DNA from: Bostrychus sinensis
Taxonomy: Eukaryota > Chordata > Actinopteri > Gobiiformes > Eleotridae
Assembly: GCA_020698575.1 (NCBI GenBank)
Contig: CM036257.1
Coordinates: forward strand, 24,009,520 to 24,073,519
Length of the DNA: 64,000 nucleotides
Reading direction: 5' to 3'
Position numbers and translations under genes: made by a program. Each line of letters opens with the position of its first letter. Position 1 is the stretch's first letter. Shown piece by piece: positions 59,136-64,000 of the stretch. The notes beneath the pieces were generated by a model. The model saw only the letters and a list, made by a program, of their open reading frames with translations. It was not told the origin of the DNA and did no database searches.

Positions 59136-61460
59136 AAAAAATAGAGGAAGATGAACATTTCTGGGGCCCTCTGCTGACCCTGAGGCCCGGGACAACAGAT
59201 ACCCGTAAATATTACTACTTCTACAGTATTACCACTTAATAAACTGCTTACCACTTTATACAACTGCTACTGCTCCAACTACTATGGTCAAACCCACTCT
59301 TACTCATTTAGTATTTCAAAATATTTCCTTGAGTAATAGTAACATTCATTTTATTCAAAATTAAAGTGAAAGTATATTTTAGAAAATGTACCAAGTGGGA
59401 AGTACCTAGCTATACTTGCCCCTACTGCGTATTGCTCCTCGTGTTGCTGACATTGTCAAAGTAACATATTCTCCCTTTGTTTCCAATTATAATAACATAA
59501 CCACTGGTGTTATGAAAATTCAGCCTGTTGCACTAAAAGGTCAAACGGCTGGTATTTTATTCATTGAGCTGAACAGGCGTGGAGATGGAGCGACTAACTT
59601 CTCAAAAATGTGGCTACAATGACTCAGAGCGAGAAGTTACATAAAAGGACTAATGTAGGTTAAAATAACAAAAAGAGACATTTCCAGCTTCACTTCTGTA
59701 TGCTCTGATTACATGTATTGTGCTCTGTTATGACAACTGCTATTTCTGAGGAACCAACTGACGAGATAAATCAAAATATATCAGTGCCGGGCTAATAAAT
59801 AGTGATGTTATGGAAAAAAATGCAATGGGACGCAGAAGTTGGCAGAGTTTTTGGAGACAGAAATGACTGCCATATTTAGAAAAAGCTTTAAAACCCAACA
59901 GAAGGCGAAACATTGGACATAGCATACTGCACACTGTATAAATTTTACTTGTACTTCCAATCTTTCGGCTTGTTCATTTACAGTATATCTTCTTCTTCTA
60001 GCATTATATTGATTTGGTACAGGTTTAATACCAGGTGCCTTTCCTGATGCATTGGTTTATCCAGGCTTGGAAGCGCTGCAAAGAGTACACTGGCTTGTGG
60101 AACCACCTTTTTTGCACTTATCATCATGTAAATGTAAAAAGCTGCATTTTCCACTTAACACATTCTAGCATCAGTAAAGGCAAAAGCAGGGCTCAGTGCC
60201 TTGCCAAAAGACACTTCAGTATTGTAGCAGGAGGAAAAGAGATTGAACCATCAACCTTGCAGCTTTTAGAGAACCTATACTTTACATCCTCTGTTGTCTG
60301 TTCCAGCTGCTTAGAATGTTTTGGTTATGCAAGGCTGTGACAGTGTTATTTTTCTCAAATGTAACATTTACAGTTAATTTTTTATATGGCAAAAACAAAT
60401 TCAATACACAAAAAGTAAAATGTACATTTCTAATATCACAAAAGCTTTTCAGGCGTTTTGTGAGTAACTCATACAGTGGTGTAACTTGGTAATGAGGGGC
60501 CCCAGTGCAGGCCCCAAAATGATGACTCTGATTCAGTTTCTTGGGTTCATGCATTAAGTTTCTAATTTATTAAACATTGCTGCCAGCTGTTTTAACAAAA
60601 AAAGTATATATAATTGGTCTTCCTGTAACATTGGTCTTCATGTGTTGGCTGTTGTTTTTATTACTACTATTTTAAATTCAGACTTGACCAAAGATGCACA
60701 AGAGCCCCCAATTATGGTCCATTAAACATCCTGGGCCCCACACTGCCTGATGTTATGCCCATGAACTCATAGGATACAGCTCTTTGTTGTAGCTTATGCC
60801 TTAGTTTGTTTTGGTTTTTATAAACAAACATTGCATTTCACTGCTGTTATTTTATTAATTGAAGATTTTTGTCTTTGGACTTTTGCTTTTGGGGGGCCCT
60901 GACGCTGACTGTTGGATGATGATGATTACTGTCACTATTTTCATGTAAATATGTATATATGTATGAATGTTTGAGGATGTAGGGGCACTCAGATTTTTTT
61001 TTTTTTTTTTTTTTAGGTTGCCTTTTTACAGCTGGCAGGGGGACTACCAATGAAAATTAGCCTAATTTGGCTAACTTGGGTGTATTTACATTGTTGTTGA
61101 TTAATGCACACTGTCCCTTTTTAAATAAATAAATAAATAATGATTGGAGGAACTGGCTGAAGCTTTTGACTGACAGAGAAAAATAGCATCCGAGTGAGAG
61201 AAGTTGTGTGTTAAAGTGCTGCCCACAGTCTAAAGTGAAGCCATAGCTTACTGTTCTTCATTTTCACCGTTCGTACAGTGTAAACATACAACATAATCAT
61301 AGCGTTATTGAGTTTCCTTCCTGTTTTAGTTTTGTTAGTTCATACAATATCAAATATCAGCGCTGTAGGGAAAGTAGCCTGCTAGTCAGTCCTGCCACAC
61401 AGACTTCCTACACTTGTCCCTTGGTCCACTTTTTATCTACTCTGAGCAGCAGCTCCTTGA
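59136..61460. other. Intergenic, no gene seen
   Basis: 60030-60270 is a LINE tail with CCTTTCCTGATGCATTGG and GCCTTGCCAAAAGACACTTC. A T run is at 60991-61014 and (AAAT)n at about 61119-61141. The rest is AT-rich without coding signal, up to the dusp10 promoter island. Confidence 0.4.
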
Positions 61461-61469
61461 CTCTTCTGT

Positions 61470-61715
61470 ACTGTCCCTGATTGGCCGCAAGTGACATCAT
61501 CCGTGCTTCTTTCTTTTTTTTCCTTTTTTTTTTTTTCCGGGGGGGCGGGGCGTGTCTCTCTGTGTAGCCCCGCCCCCCCTGCAGCCTCTGACGCTCCCAG
61601 CCCTCCCTCCCCCCGTTTCCCCCTCCTTTTTGAACGAGACCCCATCCCACACTGTGCACTCTCAACACTGATGAAGCGCTGCATTGGCTCACTACGCCGC
61701 CAATCCGTCTGCTGC
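61470..61715 (+). promoter_or_regulatory. dusp10 promoter (GC boxes, CCAAT boxes)
   Basis: This GC-rich island follows 35 kb of AT-rich DNA. It contains GGGGCGGGGC at 61542-61551, a second GC box on the other strand at 61568-61578, inverted CCAAT boxes at 61480 and 61683, and a direct CCAAT at 61700-61704. A pyrimidine tract precedes the first GC box. This fits a TATA-less Sp1/NF-Y promoter feeding the non-coding exon that ends at 61898. Confidence 0.6.
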
Positions 61716-61898
61716 GCGACTCGTGGAGGCTGGCAACCACTTCCTCCTGAAAATATCATTTCAAGGGGGGACGCAAAACTATTAAATAATGTTACCTGTT
61801 ATTATCCACCACAGCGCGAACTGAATGGAGACGACGTCGTTCACGAGCGCACACCGTAAATCCGTCTTCATCAGTCCACGGCAGCAGGCTACACTCTG
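61716..61898 (+). other. dusp10: dusp10 non-coding first exon (5' boundary uncertain)
   Basis: CpG-rich sequence ends in a good donor, CTCTG followed by gtaaga at 61899. No ATG here leads into the dusp10 frame. Human DUSP10 also has a non-coding first exon with the start codon in exon 2 (family knowledge), so I assign this as the 5' UTR exon. The transcription start could lie anywhere from about 61560. Confidence 0.5.
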
Positions 61899-63515
61899 GT
61901 AAGATTCACACACACACACACAAATGCAGAGGTAACTTTTAGGACATGCACCTCTCTTCAAGTTGTGTCAAGACGGGGCTGACGTTTTTTTACGCAGCCC
62001 GGGAGCGTACAATGCATTATTTACAAGGGACTATATCTAAGCGGTGGGACCATTTCGTGCCATTTTTTGCGTTATAACTTGCGTTTAGTTTTATGATGCG
62101 TCCTAAGTGTCTTCTTCCAGCATCTATACGAACCTTTGCCTGCGTCAAAGTTACCGTCTCCCCGCATTATCAAAGAAAAAAAAAACACAATATATTTTTT
62201 GTTTTACTTGAAAATGTCGATGTCAAGTAAAGGCTCCTTCGCTGGCCAGTCCAGTCTCGTCTCAAAAGAAAGCTAAAAAACCTCGTACATTACATTCCCA
62301 TCACGTCCTCATGCCGGTTTCTTCAATGAATTTTTGCCATGAATGATTTGTGCTCTGCTCCCAAACCGCACCATCCTTCTTTTTTTACATAACACGCCAG
62401 ATGACATGCCTTTTTTTCCTTTTAAACAACGTCCACACAAGCCATTCATGAATAAAAAATAAAAACAAAAAAGGAAATTGCCATTCCGGATTTTATTTGC
62501 AGCAATTTGGAGAGAGACCAAACTGCAGCGTATATATAGCGTTGATGCAGCAGCAGTAGCCCGTGCTGTGTTTTATCTTTTTGGGGCTCAGAGACGCGTG
62601 CATATGCTTACACACTGTTATTATTACATACTATATCTAGAGCATGATTCACGTTACACACGCGCTGTCACACACCGTTTTGGAAACAGGCTTTGATGAC
62701 GGGGCTGTTTCTTAATAGGGGGCCACTATGTCACACACAGTTTTCCCACCAATTTTGGGTGTTGCCCTGCAGGTGTTGACACAAATATTTAGCTTGATGG
62801 CTGTTTACTTTCTTTGCATGTTCAACAAATACGGCAAGCCTTTGTGCACATACTGACATTACAGCACATTAGTGAATGACCAGTTGGCTGCATTGAAGTA
62901 GATGTAATGATTTTTTGTAGGGCATTGCATCTATGTTCAGCATCCGTTTGCATAACATAAGCAGTCATATATGCATAGAAGTATTAGTCATAGAAGATAA
63001 TTAGCCTAGTGTACACAATGAATTTTGACTCTGATAATTAGGCCAATGGGATGACAAAGCTTAAGCCACACATGAGTGAAGATGCCCCTGGTCTAAGTCC
63101 ATCTGGACCAATTGTTGCGTGTAATCCCTATTCTCTGTCTCTCTCTCTGACCTCGAATAAAGCCAGCACCATATAATCAAGTTAAAGGAGAGGAGTGTGA
63201 GGCTGGAGTCATTTTGGCCAACTTTCTGTCTGTATTTGCAATCCATTTGTTCATTAAGGGACGCATCAATGGAGAGCACATTTAACCATGAATTATGGAA
63301 ATTGAGCTAACTGACTATCAGATACTGTAAGGTAAAATCTGGCTCTTCTGCAGCTGGTTTATATGCACTGCTCTGCTGACTGAACCCAATGCCTCCACAT
63401 TGCATGAATGCTTCTTTCTTTCCTGCTTCTGATTTGATAAAATGTGTTAAAAGGAAGAGAAATGACCTGTCCGTTAGCTCTGTCTTGACTCTCTGTCTCT
63501 ACCCTCGCCCCTCAG
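61899..63515 (+). other. dusp10 intron 1
   Basis: It runs from the donor at 61899 to the acceptor at 63515. A short CA run sits at 61909-61922. The rest looks single-copy with no clear repeat and no exon. The stretch around 62990-63260 is moderately complex and could hold regulatory sequence, but nothing specific was recognised. Confidence 0.45.
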
Positions 63516-63559
63516 AGCGGCTTGTTGAGTTCTCCCTGTGCGTCCACCTCGGCCTCCCC

Positions 63560-64000
63560 ATGCCTCCCTCTCCTCTGGACGACAGGATTGTGGTGGCGCT
63601 GCCCAGGCCGAGCCGACCTCAGGAGCTAACTCTGTCCCTGGACACCAGTTATCTGGACACCTTCAGCAGCAGCAGTAGTGAGCACACTGTCATCAGCACC
63701 ACAGTGGTGAAGATCCGGGCGACGGCCAACATTGTGACGTATATGCCCTCATCCAAGGGCTCCACGCGCTCTCTGTCGTGTGGATGTAGCAGTGCCAGCT
63801 GCTGCTCGGTGACCACCTATGAGCGGGACAGTCCCAGCCTGAGCCACAGCCCGGTGAGCGCCAGCAGCCCGAACCTCAGCTACGCCGGGCCGCCCACGCC
63901 CCAGCTCCCCCAGCTTCAGTAACCATGAGGCCCGCAGCGTGCCCAGTCTGGCCCCCAGCACCCCCAAGGCCCTGCCCAAGCTGCTGCCCAGTGTGCGGCT
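63560..64000 (+). CDS. dusp10: Dual-specificity phosphatase 10 / MKP-5, N-terminal part (runs off the window)
   Basis: MKP-5 dephosphorylates and inactivates p38 and JNK MAP kinases (family knowledge). The start MPPSPLDDRIVVALPRPSRP and the block TYMPSSKGSTRSLSCGCSSA are near copies of the human N-terminus as I recall it, and only DUSP10 carries them. The exon begins at an acceptor around 63515, after a pyrimidine-rich tract, with the start codon 45 bases in. The rhodanese-like kinase-binding domain and the catalytic HCxxGxSRS loop lie beyond the right edge. Oddity: the starting frame meets TAA at 63920-63922, while coding-like sequence goes on in the +1 frame (SFSNHEARSVPSLAPSTPKA). One extra C in the C run at 63899-63902, or a change in the one at 63907-63911, would explain this. 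Read it as a sequencing error, a damaged allele or, less likely, a splice. Confidence 0.88.

Noticed and set aside
61408..61759. Two overlapping minus-strand frames of about 110 codons
   Set aside because: They are low-complexity Lys/Gly/Pro sequence from the GC boxes and the pyrimidine tract of the dusp10 promoter.

Overview
The window reads as nuclear DNA of a teleost fish. It has large AT-rich introns with consensus GT-AG splice sites, no bacterial-style gene packing, and a dense load of fish-type repeats: hAT and other MITEs, L2-like and RTE-like LINE fragments, tRNA-type SINEs, and GTA/AAT trinucleotide arrays. I cannot name the species.

Three genes can be built. (1) mia3, encoding TANGO1, on the minus strand from 19771 down to the left edge: 24 coding exons from signal peptide to the start of the proline-rich tail, with the last exons beyond base 1. 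An alternative first exon at 8969-9046 gives the short, lumen-less form (TANGO1S). (2) taf1a, on the plus strand at 21577-25700: ten coding exons, 419 codons, a subunit of the RNA polymerase I factor SL1, with a poly(A) signal at 25984. (3) The 5' end of dusp10 (MKP-5) at the right edge: a GC-box/CCAAT promoter, a non-coding first exon ending at 61898, and coding sequence from 63560 that runs off the window. Its frame appears broken by one base near 63900.

As I recall the human map, 1q41 carries MIA3, TAF1A, HHIPL2 and DUSP10 in this order and orientation. The fish segment keeps it except that no HHIPL2-like sequence was seen. mia3 and taf1a are head to head, with 1.8 kb between start codons.

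Layout: 1-19771 mia3 and its repeat-filled introns; 19772-21576 shared 5' region with a MITE bounded by an 8-bp duplication; 21577-26005 taf1a; 26006-61460 a gene-free interval of about 35 kb made of transposon remains, tandem arrays and a few unique stretches that could be regulatory; 61470-64000 dusp10.

The genes serve separate processes (collagen and bulky-cargo export from the ER, rRNA transcription, and MAP-kinase shut-off). Nothing in the sequence links them beyond old synteny. I found no undescribed multi-gene system. The more unusual items are the TANGO1S exon, an 11-bp tandem array with an exact 295-bp higher-order duplication enclosed by hAT-like ends, a 53-bp-arm hairpin, nested transposons, and a MITE carrying a possible transposase tail.
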